From Thermoactinomycetaceae bacterium (GTDB lineage Bacteria; Bacillota; Bacilli; Thermoactinomycetales; Thermoactinomycetaceae): 6,469 bases of DNA. The stretch's first letter is position 1. Every line of letters begins with the position of its first letter. Under the pieces are notes generated by a model. The model saw only the letters and a list, made by a program, of their open reading frames with translations, made no database searches and had not been told where the DNA came from. The DNA is taken from contig JANWJM010000067.1 of NCBI GenBank assembly GCA_025449475.1, forward strand, positions 1 through 6,469, read 5' to 3'. Below, in pieces: positions 1 to 6,469 of the stretch. The position numbers and the translations under genes were made by a program.

Positions 1-1215
1 CGAGCCTCGCGTTTTTTAGCTTCGATTTCTACGGAAGATAAGAACAATGCTTTATTGCGGATGGCGGATACTTTAGAGAAAGAGAAAACCTCAATTTTTC
101 AAGCCAATGAACTGGACGTGAAGAATGCTCACGCACAAGGGATACCGAAAGCAAAAATCGAGCGCCTTCTCATCACGGAGCAACGTTTGCAGGAAATGAT
201 CGAAGGACTGCGGCAATTGGTTTCGCTTCCGGATCCTGTGGGAGAGGTCTTGGATACAAGGAAACGACCCAATGGGATGATCGTTGAGAAGCGAAGAGTT
301 CCATTTGGCTTAATTGCGATGATTTATGAGTCCCGTCCCAATGTCACCGTCGATGCTGTTGGCTTAGCGATCAAAACAGGGAATGCCATCATCCTGCGCG
401 GAGGGAAAGAAGCCATCCAGTCCAATCTTGCATTGGTGCGCGCGTTAACAGAAGCCCTGAAACAGACAGATATCCCATCTGAGAGCATTCAATTTATTCA
501 GCAATTGGATCGTGAAACCGTCGATATTCTGATCCAAGCCAAAGGAATTGTAGATTTGGCGATTCCAAGAGGAGGAGCGGGTTTGATTCAGCGTGTTGTG
601 CAACGGGCGTTTGTTCCAGTGATCGAAACAGGTGTCGGGAATTGTCATGTCTATATTCATCAATCCGCTGATCCCGAGATGGCGAAGAAGATTGCTGTGA
701 ATGCTAAAACACAGCGACCCTCTGTTTGCAATGCGGCTGAGACATTATTAATTGATCAAGCCTTTGCCCAATCTCATCTGGTTTCTCTGCTTCAATTGTT
801 GAGGGAAAAAGGAGTAGAGATTCGAGGTTGCGAGAAGACAAGAGAGTTGGGGAAATCCGTGAATGTGATCGCAGCGACGGATGAAGATTATGAGACCGAA
901 CATTTGGATCTCATTTTGACAGTCAAAATTGTAAGCGGTGTAGATGAGGCGATTGATCATATTGAGCAATATGGAACCAAGCATTCCGAAGCAATTGTGG
1001 CTGAAGATCAGACAGCAATAGATACATTTCTCGATCAAGTTGATGCTGCGACCGTCTATCACAATGTTTCGACGCGGTATACGGATGGTTTCGAATTCGG
1101 ATTTGGTGCTGAAATTGGTATTTCTACTCAGAAACTCCATGCAAGAGGTCCAATGGGTTTGCCAGAGTTAACAAGTTATAAATATGTGGTTACCGGTTCG
1201 GGGCAGATTCGCTAG
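1..1215 (+). CDS. proA: Glutamate-5-semialdehyde dehydrogenase (gamma-glutamyl phosphate reductase), 5'-partial
   Basis: ProA reduces L-glutamyl 5-phosphate to glutamate 5-semialdehyde with NADPH in the cytoplasm, the second step of proline synthesis from glutamate. The frame is open from base 1, where the visible protein begins RASRFLASISTEDKN, which matches the ordinary ProA N-terminal region. The true start therefore lies a few codons upstream of the window, and the ATG at 61 and TTG at 55 are internal. There are 404 visible residues; the family is usually about 415. Signatures seen are YESRPNVTVDA followed by LRGGKEAIQSN (about 327-423, nucleotide-binding region), PRGGAGLIQ and VIETGVGNCHVY (about 568-655), and the catalytic Cys in RPSVCNAAE (TGC at 727-729). 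The C-terminal GFGAEIGISTQKLHARGP block is also intact. It stops at TAG 1213-1215 with no frameshift. In many bacteria proB lies just upstream; that cannot be seen here. A terminator about 115 bases downstream suggests it is the last gene of its transcript. Confidence 0.97.
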   Translation, partial: RASRFLASISTEDKNNALLRMADTLEKEKTSIFQANELDVKNAHAQGIPKAKIERLLITEQRLQEMIEGLRQLVSLPDPVGEVLDTRKRPNGMIVEKRRVPFGLIAMIYESRPNVTVDAVGLAIKTGNAIILRGGKEAIQSNLALVRALTEALKQTDIPSESIQFIQQLDRETVDILIQAKGIVDLAIPRGGAGLIQRVVQRAFVPVIETGVGNCHVYIHQSADPEMAKKIAVNAKTQRPSVCNAAETLLIDQAFAQSHLVSLLQLLREKGVEIRGCEKTRELGKSVNVIAATDEDYETEHLDLILTVKIVSGVDEAIDHIEQYGTKHSEAIVAEDQTAIDTFLDQVDAATVYHNVSTRYTDGFEFGFGAEIGISTQKLHARGPMGLPELTSYKYVVTGSGQIR

Positions 1216-1329
1216 TACTGTCCATTTGTGATTGTCTATTTATCCAGGAGTCATTCGTAAAGAGAATAAAAATTTTACTCGCTGATCTGACCGGATGATT
1301 TGATCAGGAATGGAACCAAGCGCTTTTTT

Positions 1330-1388
1330 TTCACCTATTTTCAGTGTTTATCGCCCAAACATATGAAGATAGGTGAATTTCTTTTTTT
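1330..1388 (+). terminator. Rho-independent terminator downstream of proA
   Basis: The left arm TTCACCTATTTT (1330-1341) pairs with AAGATAGGTGAA (1366-1377) with one G-U pair. Pairing continues through C1342-G1365 and A1343-T1364, then after a one-base bulge with GTGTTT (1344-1349) against AAACAT (1357-1362), leaving a 7-base loop. The stem is followed by TTTC and seven T (1378-1388). The stem is A/T-rich but long, and the T-run is on the correct side for + strand transcripts, so it probably ends the proA mRNA. A T-run at 1324-1330 lies before the hairpin and would not serve a minus-strand terminator. It sits in the 303-base gene-free spacer 1216-1518, in which I saw no other structured element apart from the promoter and repeat listed separately. 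Confidence 0.75.
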
Positions 1389-1416
1389 ACTATATATTTT
1401 ATAGGGTAGTTAAAAA

Positions 1417-1491
1417 AATAATTTGACCACTATGTGTTTAATCAATTATGATAATAATGAATAAATTGCATCGTATAATAATAATTTGACC
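1417..1491 (+). repeat. 12-base direct repeat AATAATTTGACC flanking a promoter region
   Basis: The identical 12-mer AATAATTTGACC occurs at 1417-1428 and again at 1480-1491, 63 bases apart. The first copy contains the proposed -35 hexamer TTGACC. The second lies about 30 bases past the predicted transcription start and just upstream of the ribosome site of the next gene. Two copies around a start site could be an operator pair, or two -35 elements, or chance in an A/T-rich region. The second copy has no convincing -10 at the right distance. Confidence 0.5.
1423..1452 (+). promoter_or_regulatory. Sigma-A-type promoter for the membrane protein gene
   Basis: TTGACC (1423-1428, five of six matches to TTGACA) is followed after 18 bases by TATGAT (1447-1452, five of six matches to TATAAT), with A/T-rich sequence upstream. 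Transcription would start near 1459, giving a leader of about 60 bases before the ATG at 1519. It lies just after the proA terminator, which supports a separate transcription unit. It is predicted only from hexamer match and position. Confidence 0.6.
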
Positions 1492-1503
1492 GATGAGATT
1501 TTT

Positions 1504-1508
1504 AGGAG
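1504..1508 (+). promoter_or_regulatory. Ribosome binding site AGGAG that decides the start at 1519
   Basis: AGGAG lies 10 bases upstream of ATG 1519. It falls inside the possible TTG-initiated extension from 1486, so it argues for the shorter protein. Confidence 0.65.
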
Positions 1509-1518
1509 ACGGGGCAGA

Positions 1519-2232
1519 ATGAAGGAAATTTTGCAAAAAATAAAAAAACGTGATCTCCTCTATATTATTGGATTTATGACTTACAATTTATTTATTCTCC
1601 TCATATGGAAAGTTTCAAGTGTTGAAGTCTTGATCCATCAGCTCACCTTTGCAGCCAGTCTGCTATCCATTGTTCTTGCTTGTTTTGCGATTATTTATGT
1701 TTGGTATCAAACGATGGAGACCAAGGTACACTACCGCATGATCCGAAAAACGTTTCAAAAGATCAATCAAAAACTAGAAGAGATCAACCAAATTGAATCA
1801 CAAGTGATCCGGAGAGTTTCGGACAACAGTAAATTGGGCGAAGGAATGCGATTGATATCGAAAGGGCTTCAACAATTAAAAAAACAGCGATTATCCAAGA
1901 GTGCAGTGAAACAAATTGAGGATTTGGAGCAAAAGAATCAAGATTTGATGAATCAAGTGGTAGGCTTATCGGATCTGAGCATGGTCTATCATACGGAAGA
2001 GATCAACCTGATTTCTGAGGTTCTAAATAAGTATTCATTGGGCGATTGGTTTGAATTAAAAGATGTGGTAAAGAAGATTCAGACCAAATCTCCCAATACC
2101 GATACGCGGGATATCCAAAACATGGTATTATTCTATTTGGCCCATTTAAACCTGATGGGGTATATACGATCAAAGAATAACCAATATACCCGAATCAAAG
2201 AAATCCCATTGATTGAACGGAAGAATGAATAA
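1519..2232 (+). CDS. Two-pass membrane protein with cytoplasmic coiled coil and possible winged-helix-like C-terminus, function unknown
   Basis: I do not recognise this 237-residue protein as a named family. After a basic N-terminus (KKIKKRD) there are two hydrophobic segments, about residues 13-31 and 42-63. The positive N-terminus suggests that both ends face the cytoplasm. Residues about 70-160 are rich in K, E, Q, I and L with heptad-like spacing and include QKINQKLEEINQIE and IEDLEQKNQDLMNQ, so a coiled coil is likely. Residues about 175-230 (around DWFELKDVVKKIQ and YLAHLNLMGYIRSKNN) resemble a small helix-turn-helix fold ending in a wing; this is a visual impression, not a family match. 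I chose ATG 1519 because AGGAG (1504-1508) lies 10 bases before it. A TTG at 1486 would extend the frame by 11 codons but lacks a ribosome site. It appears to have its own promoter, and no + strand terminator follows, so read-through towards polC is possible. It could be a membrane-anchored sensor or scaffold, but that is speculation. Confidence 0.85.
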   Translation: MKEILQKIKKRDLLYIIGFMTYNLFILLIWKVSSVEVLIHQLTFAASLLSIVLACFAIIYVWYQTMETKVHYRMIRKTFQKINQKLEEINQIESQVIRRVSDNSKLGEGMRLISKGLQQLKKQRLSKSAVKQIEDLEQKNQDLMNQVVGLSDLSMVYHTEEINLISEVLNKYSLGDWFELKDVVKKIQTKSPNTDTRDIQNMVLFYLAHLNLMGYIRSKNNQYTRIKEIPLIERKNE

Positions 2233-2236
2233 GATC

Positions 2237-2259
2237 AAAAAAGAGGGGGATTCCCCCTC
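2237..2259 (-). terminator. Rho-independent terminator reading on the minus strand
   Basis: GAGGGGG (2243-2249) and CCCCCTC (2253-2259) form a perfect 7-bp G/C-rich stem with a 3-base loop. On the minus strand the stem is followed directly by six T (complement of 2237-2242). On the + strand it is followed by CAAATCG with no U-run, so despite lying 10 bases after the stop codon of the membrane protein gene it should not terminate that transcript efficiently. It implies a minus-strand transcript coming from about 2290-2480. Confidence 0.7.
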
Positions 2260-2286
2260 CAAATCGTAAGGGGAAAGCTAAGCCTC

Positions 2287-2379
2287 TCATGATGCTTCCG
2301 TTTCTTTTTCCCAATTGAATGCATTGGATACTTGTGTAATCGCTTTCTCCAGGTCTTTCCTGATTGGAACTATGGCTAT
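2287..2379 (-). other. Candidate small minus-strand coding remnant or non-canonical small ORF (30 codons)
   Basis: On the minus strand, a frame ending at TGA (complement of 2287-2289) reads IAIVPIRKDLEKAITQ then VSNAFNWEKETEAS. Its composition, charged and amphipathic, looks like real protein. The stop lies 27 bases before the minus-strand terminator stem, as expected for a genuine gene. There is no ATG, GTG or TTG start: the frame is closed by a TGA just upstream, and only ATA (2377-2379) follows GGAG (complement of 2384-2387) at 4 bases. An ATG in another frame (complement of 2381-2383) touches the GGAG. Losing one A after that ATG would give a 31-residue ORF starting MIAIVP. It may be a frameshifted small gene, a remnant, a non-ATG small ORF or chance. 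I recognise no family. Confidence 0.25.
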
Positions 2380-2481
2380 TCATCTCCGTTAATTTTGGAG
2401 CGGACCATTTCGAACCTACTTTTTTTTTGGTAAACTTTTAATTAATCAGGCTCGATAAAAAACGCAAAATTGGATCGATGC

Positions 2482-2486
2482 AGGAG
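2482..2486 (+). promoter_or_regulatory. Ribosome binding site AGGAG of the polC leader ORF
   Basis: AGGAG (within CAGGAGAGAG) lies 4 bases before ATG 2491, 8 before ATG 2495 and 11 before ATG 2498, all outside the polC frame. It is 24 bases before the first possible polC start (GTG 2511), too far to serve it directly. It is the strongest ribosome site in the spacer ahead of polC. Confidence 0.5.
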
Positions 2487-2490
2487 AGAG

Positions 2491-2514
2491 ATGGATGATG
2501 TCATTTTGGGGTGA
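2491..2514 (+). CDS. Seven-codon leader ORF overlapping the polC start (possible translational coupling)
   Basis: ATG 2491 opens a frame encoding MDDVILG and ending at TGA 2512-2514. This TGA overlaps the in-frame GTG 2511-2513 of polC as GTGA, the four-base overlap typical of translationally coupled genes. AGGAG is just upstream of the leader, while GTG 2511 has no ribosome site of its own at normal spacing. A ribosome ending the leader could restart on polC. The peptide has no run of a single amino acid that would suggest a classic attenuator. Alternatives are that the AGGAG is incidental, or that a ribosome uses ATG 2498 (14 residues, ending at TGA 2540-2542, inside polC). Confidence 0.35.
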   Translation: MDDVILG

Positions 2515-5500
2515 GCGAGTTGAAAATGGTAGACCGGTATGAAGGGTTGCAGCGACTCTTTCAAACAGTCGGATTGACAGATCCGCGCCTAAAATCGTAT
2601 TTTGATCAAGCCTTTCTTGAAAAAGTATATATCGATCCCAAACAAAGGACTTGGAAGATTCATTTGCATCTTCCAGAAGTGGTTCCTTTTGAAATATGGG
2701 ACTCCATCCAAAAAACAGTTCATAAGTATTTTTCGGAGCTTTGTGATGTGTTTGTCCAATTCCATTATGATCAAGTGGATACTAAGTTGGTCATGGAAAT
2801 GTATTGGCATTGGATTCGAAAACAGATCCAAGAAGAGATTTCTCCCTCACAAGCAGGTTGGTTGAGTCAAGCGAACTGGCAGATCGAGAATCAGCGCTTA
2901 AACATTTCGTTTGCGAATCCTATGCTGGTAGATCTTGCACGACAAAAGAAAATCGATAAAGGGGTAAGCAAATATTATAAACAGTTAACAGGACAGAACA
3001 TTTCTGTTCAGTTGGGAGTGAAGCGTGAAGGGAAACAAGAGGAGACCGATTTGTTAGAAAAAAGACGAGCAGAAGAGAAACAACTCATTCATCAAGCATT
3101 GACCGAACAAAAAAAACATCCTCAAAAAAACAAGCCCGTGACGAAGAAAAGTAGAAGGATCGGAATGGAGATTCGTGAAGAGCCAATTCCGCTCCATAAA
3201 ATCACAGAAGAGGAACGACGCGTTACCATTCAAGGGAAAGTATTTAAAACAGACGTTAAAGAGTTGAAAAGCGGGCGAACCTTGTATACATTTTACGTCA
3301 CGGACTTAACCAATTCGATTGTCGCTAAATATTTTGCACAGGATAAAGAGGAGCTGGCGGTTTGTCAGGAGATCCAGACAGGAACTTGGGTCAAGATGCG
3401 AGGTGCGGTACAGTTTGATTCCTTTTTGCGCGATTTGGTTCTAATGGTACGTGATTTGCAGCAGGTGGAAGGAGAAGAGCGAAAGGATACAGCTGAAGAG
3501 AAGCGTGTGGAGCTCCATTTACATACAGCGATGTCATCGATGGATGGGATTTATGGATTTGCCAAAGAGTCGATTTTTAAATTTGAAGATATGGTGAAGC
3601 AAGTCAAGAAATGGGGTCACCCTGCCTTGGCGATCACGGATCATGGTGTTCTCCAAGCATTTCCACAGGCCTTTGAAATTGCCCAAAAGCATGATTTTAA
3701 ACTTATTTGGGGGATGGAAGCGTATGTGGTTGATGATGGTGTTCCCATTGTGATTCGACCCTCTGAACAAGATCTGTTAACGGGAGAGTATGTGGTTTTT
3801 GATGTGGAAACGACAGGGCTTTCTGCGATCCATGATGTAATTATTGAATTGGCAGCCGTGAAAATCAAAAATGGACAAATTGTTGATCGTTTTGAGTCCT
3901 TTGCTCAACCTCATCGCCCATTGACAGATCAGATTCGTGAATTGACTGGTATTACGGATGACATGTTGAAGGACGCTCCGGAAATCGATCAAGTCATACA
4001 AGATTTCCTTCACTTTATCGACGGAAGTATATTGGTTGCGCATAACGCGCGTTTTGATATTAGTTTTTTGCAAGAGGCAGTGAAGCGCATAGGAAAACCT
4101 CCAGTAAAGAACGCGGTGATTGATACATTAGAACTTGCCCGTTATCTTTATCCCGGAATCAAAAACCATCGGCTTAATACCTTATGTGAGTATTTAGATG
4201 TTCCCCTTGAACAACATCACCGCGCCATTTATGATGCCGAGGCAACCGGTCATCTTCTATGGAAAATGATCGAAGAAGCGAATCAACGCGCTTTTAAAAC
4301 ATTGCTTCATTTAAACGAGAAAACCAAAGATCGGAACCTCAACCGCCTACGACCCTTTCATGTCTGTATTTTAGTGAAAAATCGGACCGGACTCAAAAAT
4401 CTTTACCAATTGGTCTCCAAATCACATATCGATTACTTTTATCGGGTACCTCGGATTCCACGAAGTGAACTTGAAAAATTCCGTGAAGGGCTGATCATTG
4501 GTTCAGGATGTGAAAAAGGAGAGCTCTATGAAGCAGCGTTAAATAAATCTCCTCAAGAGGTTGAAGAAATTGCCAAATTCTATGACTATCTTGAGATTCA
4601 ACCGATTGAAGTCAACCAACACTTGATCGATCGAGGCTTGGTTGAAAGTTCGCAGCGTCTCAAAGAAGCCAATCGCACGTTGGTGGAGATTGGTGAGCGT
4701 TTGGGGAAACCGGTGGTTGCTACAGGGAATGTGCATTATCTAAACCGTGAAGATGCCATTTATCGCGAGATTCTTGCTTATAATCAGTCAGGAGGACCCA
4801 AGCCGAGTGGACCATTACCTATCGCTTATTTTCGTACTACCGATGAGATGTTAGATGAATTTAATTATTTAGGAAAAGAGAAAGCGTATGAAGTGGTCGT
4901 TACCAACTCCCGTCTGATTGCTGATCAAATCGAACGGGTCAATCCATTCCCAGAAGGAACCTATGCTCCGGAAATGGAAGGTGCAGAGGAAGAGCTCAGG
5001 CGGATCTGTTATGAAAATGCTCATCAATTATATGGCGATCCATTGCCTGACTTAATCAAGGACAGACTTGAAACCGAATTAAACGGAATTATTAATAATG
5101 GTTATGCCGTCATTTATATGATCTCACACAAACTCGTTACCCAATCCCTTGAGGATGGTTATTTGGTGGGATCACGTGGATCGGTGGGCTCTTCTTTTGT
5201 CGCGACGATGTCCAAAGTTTCGGAGGTTAACCCATTGCCTCCCCATTATCTGTGCAAAGACTGCCATGAATTGGAGTTTGTGACGGATGGGTCGGTCGAA
5301 ACAGGATTTGACCTGCCAGATAAGGATTGCCCTTCGTGTGGCAAGCCGATGAGGAAAGATGGGCATGATATCCCCTTTGCTACTTTCCTAGGTTTTGAAG
5401 GAGATAAGACTCCCGATATTGATCTTAACTTTGCGAGTGATTATCAGGCGCGGTGTCATGCACATGCGGAAGAATTACTGGGGAAAGAGTCGGTCTTTCG

Positions 5501-6469
5501 TGCTGGGAGTGTAGGTACGATCAAAGAAAAGACAGCGTTTGGCTTTGTCAAAAAATATGCCGAAGAAAAAGGACTAACTTATCGACAAGCTGAAATTGAG
5601 CGATTGGCACAAGGCTGTATCGGTGTCAAACGCTCGACAGGTCAACATCCAGGTGGGTTGATGGTGGTTCCACAAGAAATGGATGTTCATCATTTTACGC
5701 CGATCCAGCGCCCAGCAAACAATATTAAATCGAATGTGACCACCACGCATTTCGATTATGAAGCGATTAGCGGAAAGATTTTAAAACTTGATTTACTTGG
5801 TCATACTGCTCCCGCGATGTTGCGGATGCTCCAAGATATGACTGGAGTTGATCCGCGGGAGATTCCTACGAATGATCCTCAGGTGATCGAACTATTCCGA
5901 AGTACACGTTCACTGGGGATTACTCCTGAACAGATTGGTGGCGTTACGTTAGGAACACTGGGACTTCCAGAATTCGGTACATCCTTTGCGCAAGGAATTC
6001 TCGAGGAAACTCGCCCTACTACCATTGGTGAATTTACGCGTGTCTCCGGATTATCCCACGGCACCGACGTTTGGGCGGGGAATGCGCGCGAGTTGATCAA
6101 AAGCGGGACTTGTACGCTAAAGGATGCGATTTGTAACCGCGATGATATTATGCTTTATTTGATCCGTAAAGGATTAAGACCAAAAAGCGCCTTCGAAATT
6201 ATGGAGAAGGTAAGAAAGGGAAAAGGGCTTACCGAAGAGCAAGAACAGCTGATGAGGGATCATGATGTCCCGGAGTGGTATATTGAATCTTGTAAAAAGA
6301 TCAAATATATGTTTCCTCGTGCGCATGCAGCCGCCTATGTGATTTCGGCCATTTGGATTGCTTGGTATAAAGTCTATTATCCTGCCGAGTTTTATGCAGC
6401 CTCGTTTAGTAAATCGCTCAGTAACTGTGATATCGAATTGATGCTTCAAGGGTATGAGGGTATTTCCAA
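2511..6469 (+). CDS. polC: DNA polymerase III alpha subunit, Gram-positive PolC type, 3'-partial
   Basis: PolC is the replicative polymerase of Bacillota, copying the chromosome with built-in 3'-5' proofreading. The frame runs open to the edge, giving 1319 codons; the family is about 1440 residues, so roughly 120 are missing. Domains from GTG 2511: N-terminal domain with a charged linker (1-235); OB fold (about 237-325); PHP first half with VELHLHTAMSSMDG (H336, H338) and ITDHG (D377, H378); inserted DEDDh exonuclease with FDVETTG (D431, E433), HNARFD (D516) and H570/D575; PHP second half and palm start, including GNVHYLN; GSRGSVGSSF; a four-cysteine zinc site (C915, C918, C940, C943); catalytic PDIDLNF (D969, D971) and KLDLLGH (D1094); fingers with TGQHPGG, SGLSHGTDVW and KYMFPRAHAAAY. 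All polymerase and exonuclease acid residues are present. GTG 2511 gives an N-terminus about as long as in Bacillus PolC; TTG 2520 or ATG 2526, behind GGGGTGAG, are alternatives. No clear dedicated promoter was seen. The block after D1094 (HTAPAM) is atypical. Confidence 0.98.
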   Translation, partial: MSELKMVDRYEGLQRLFQTVGLTDPRLKSYFDQAFLEKVYIDPKQRTWKIHLHLPEVVPFEIWDSIQKTVHKYFSELCDVFVQFHYDQVDTKLVMEMYWHWIRKQIQEEISPSQAGWLSQANWQIENQRLNISFANPMLVDLARQKKIDKGVSKYYKQLTGQNISVQLGVKREGKQEETDLLEKRRAEEKQLIHQALTEQKKHPQKNKPVTKKSRRIGMEIREEPIPLHKITEEERRVTIQGKVFKTDVKELKSGRTLYTFYVTDLTNSIVAKYFAQDKEELAVCQEIQTGTWVKMRGAVQFDSFLRDLVLMVRDLQQVEGEERKDTAEEKRVELHLHTAMSSMDGIYGFAKESIFKFEDMVKQVKKWGHPALAITDHGVLQAFPQAFEIAQKHDFKLIWGMEAYVVDDGVPIVIRPSEQDLLTGEYVVFDVETTGLSAIHDVIIELAAVKIKNGQIVDRFESFAQPHRPLTDQIRELTGITDDMLKDAPEIDQVIQDFLHFIDGSILVAHNARFDISFLQEAVKRIGKPPVKNAVIDTLELARYLYPGIKNHRLNTLCEYLDVPLEQHHRAIYDAEATGHLLWKMIEEANQRAFKTLLHLNEKTKDRNLNRLRPFHVCILVKNRTGLKNLYQLVSKSHIDYFYRVPRIPRSELEKFREGLIIGSGCEKGELYEAALNKSPQEVEEIAKFYDYLEIQPIEVNQHLIDRGLVESSQRLKEANRTLVEIGERLGKPVVATGNVHYLNREDAIYREILAYNQSGGPKPSGPLPIAYFRTTDEMLDEFNYLGKEKAYEVVVTNSRLIADQIERVNPFPEGTYAPEMEGAEEELRRICYENAHQLYGDPLPDLIKDRLETELNGIINNGYAVIYMISHKLVTQSLEDGYLVGSRGSVGSSFVATMSKVSEVNPLPPHYLCKDCHELEFVTDGSVETGFDLPDKDCPSCGKPMRKDGHDIPFATFLGFEGDKTPDIDLNFASDYQARCHAHAEELLGKESVFRAGSVGTIKEKTAFGFVKKYAEEKGLTYRQAEIERLAQGCIGVKRSTGQHPGGLMVVPQEMDVHHFTPIQRPANNIKSNVTTTHFDYEAISGKILKLDLLGHTAPAMLRMLQDMTGVDPREIPTNDPQVIELFRSTRSLGITPEQIGGVTLGTLGLPEFGTSFAQGILEETRPTTIGEFTRVSGLSHGTDVWAGNARELIKSGTCTLKDAICNRDDIMLYLIRKGLRPKSAFEIMEKVRKGKGLTEEQEQLMRDHDVPEWYIESCKKIKYMFPRAHAAAYVISAIWIAWYKVYYPAEFYAASFSKSLSNCDIELMLQGYEGIS

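Noticed and set aside
748..1140. A 130-codon open frame on the minus strand
   Set aside because: It lies wholly antisense to conserved proA sequence and its product has no recognisable motif; it is a shadow of the proA reading frame.
1282..1307. Inverted repeat CTGATC/GATCAG in the spacer after proA
   Set aside because: Only 6 bp with a 14-base loop and no U-run; such a match is expected by chance.
1486..1518. TTG start giving the membrane protein 11 more residues
   Set aside because: There is no ribosome site before it, and the good AGGAG at 1504-1508 fits ATG 1519.
2243..2259. The hairpin as a terminator for the + strand membrane protein gene
   Set aside because: No T-run follows it on the + strand; the run of six A before it fits only minus-strand termination.
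2195..2383. A 62-codon minus-strand frame starting at the ATG complementary to 2381-2383
   Set aside because: Its ATG directly abuts GGAG with no spacing, it reads straight through the terminator hairpin and into the end of the membrane protein gene, and its composition is not protein-like.
2408..2459. Possible promoter for polC (TTCGAA with TAAACT, or TTGGTA with GATAAA)
   Set aside because: The hexamers match the consensus poorly or the spacing is too long; none is convincing enough to list.
2439..2467. Possible minus-strand promoter (TTGCGT, 17 bases, TAATTA) for the small transcript
   Set aside because: The spacing is right but both hexamers are weak, and the A/T-rich sequence makes such matches common.
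2602..2865. An 87-codon + strand frame inside the polC 5' region
   Set aside because: The polC frame here continues unbroken into conserved domains, so this is an out-of-frame shadow.

Overview
The window comes from a low-to-moderate GC Gram-positive bacterium (Bacillota, Bacilli-like). The main reason is a nearly complete PolC, the Gram-positive type of replicative DNA polymerase III alpha, with a DEDDh exonuclease inserted into its PHP domain. TTGACC/TATGAT-like promoter elements, AGGAG ribosome sites and A/T-rich spacers fit the same group. No signal identifies genus or species. No phage, IS, CRISPR, tRNA or rRNA feature was seen.

Layout, all main genes on the + strand. (1) 1-1215: proA, glutamate-5-semialdehyde dehydrogenase of proline synthesis, missing about its first ten codons at the window edge. 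(2) 1216-1518: a 303-base A/T-rich spacer without a gene. It holds a long hairpin plus U-run that should end the proA transcript (1330-1388), a sigma-A-like promoter (1423-1452) and a 12-base direct repeat that brackets the promoter region. (3) 1519-2232: an unrecognised 237-residue protein with two membrane segments, a cytoplasmic coiled coil and a possible winged-helix-like C-terminus. (4) 2233-2510: a 278-base spacer with a minus-strand terminator (2237-2259), a 30-codon minus-strand open frame that lacks a normal start, and a 7-codon leader ORF (2491-2514) with a strong ribosome site. The leader's stop codon overlaps the most upstream possible polC start. (5) 2511-6469: polC, open at the window's right edge, with about nine tenths of the protein present.

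ProA is housekeeping amino-acid metabolism and PolC is the replicase, so the genes do not form an obvious pathway. The membrane protein has its own promoter and no + strand terminator behind it, so some polC transcription could come from reading through it (inference). The points most worth a second look are the leader minicistron that may couple translation into polC, an atypical stretch next to the third catalytic aspartate of PolC, and the small convergent minus-strand transcript implied by the terminator at 2237-2259. I did not find a clearly novel multi-gene system.
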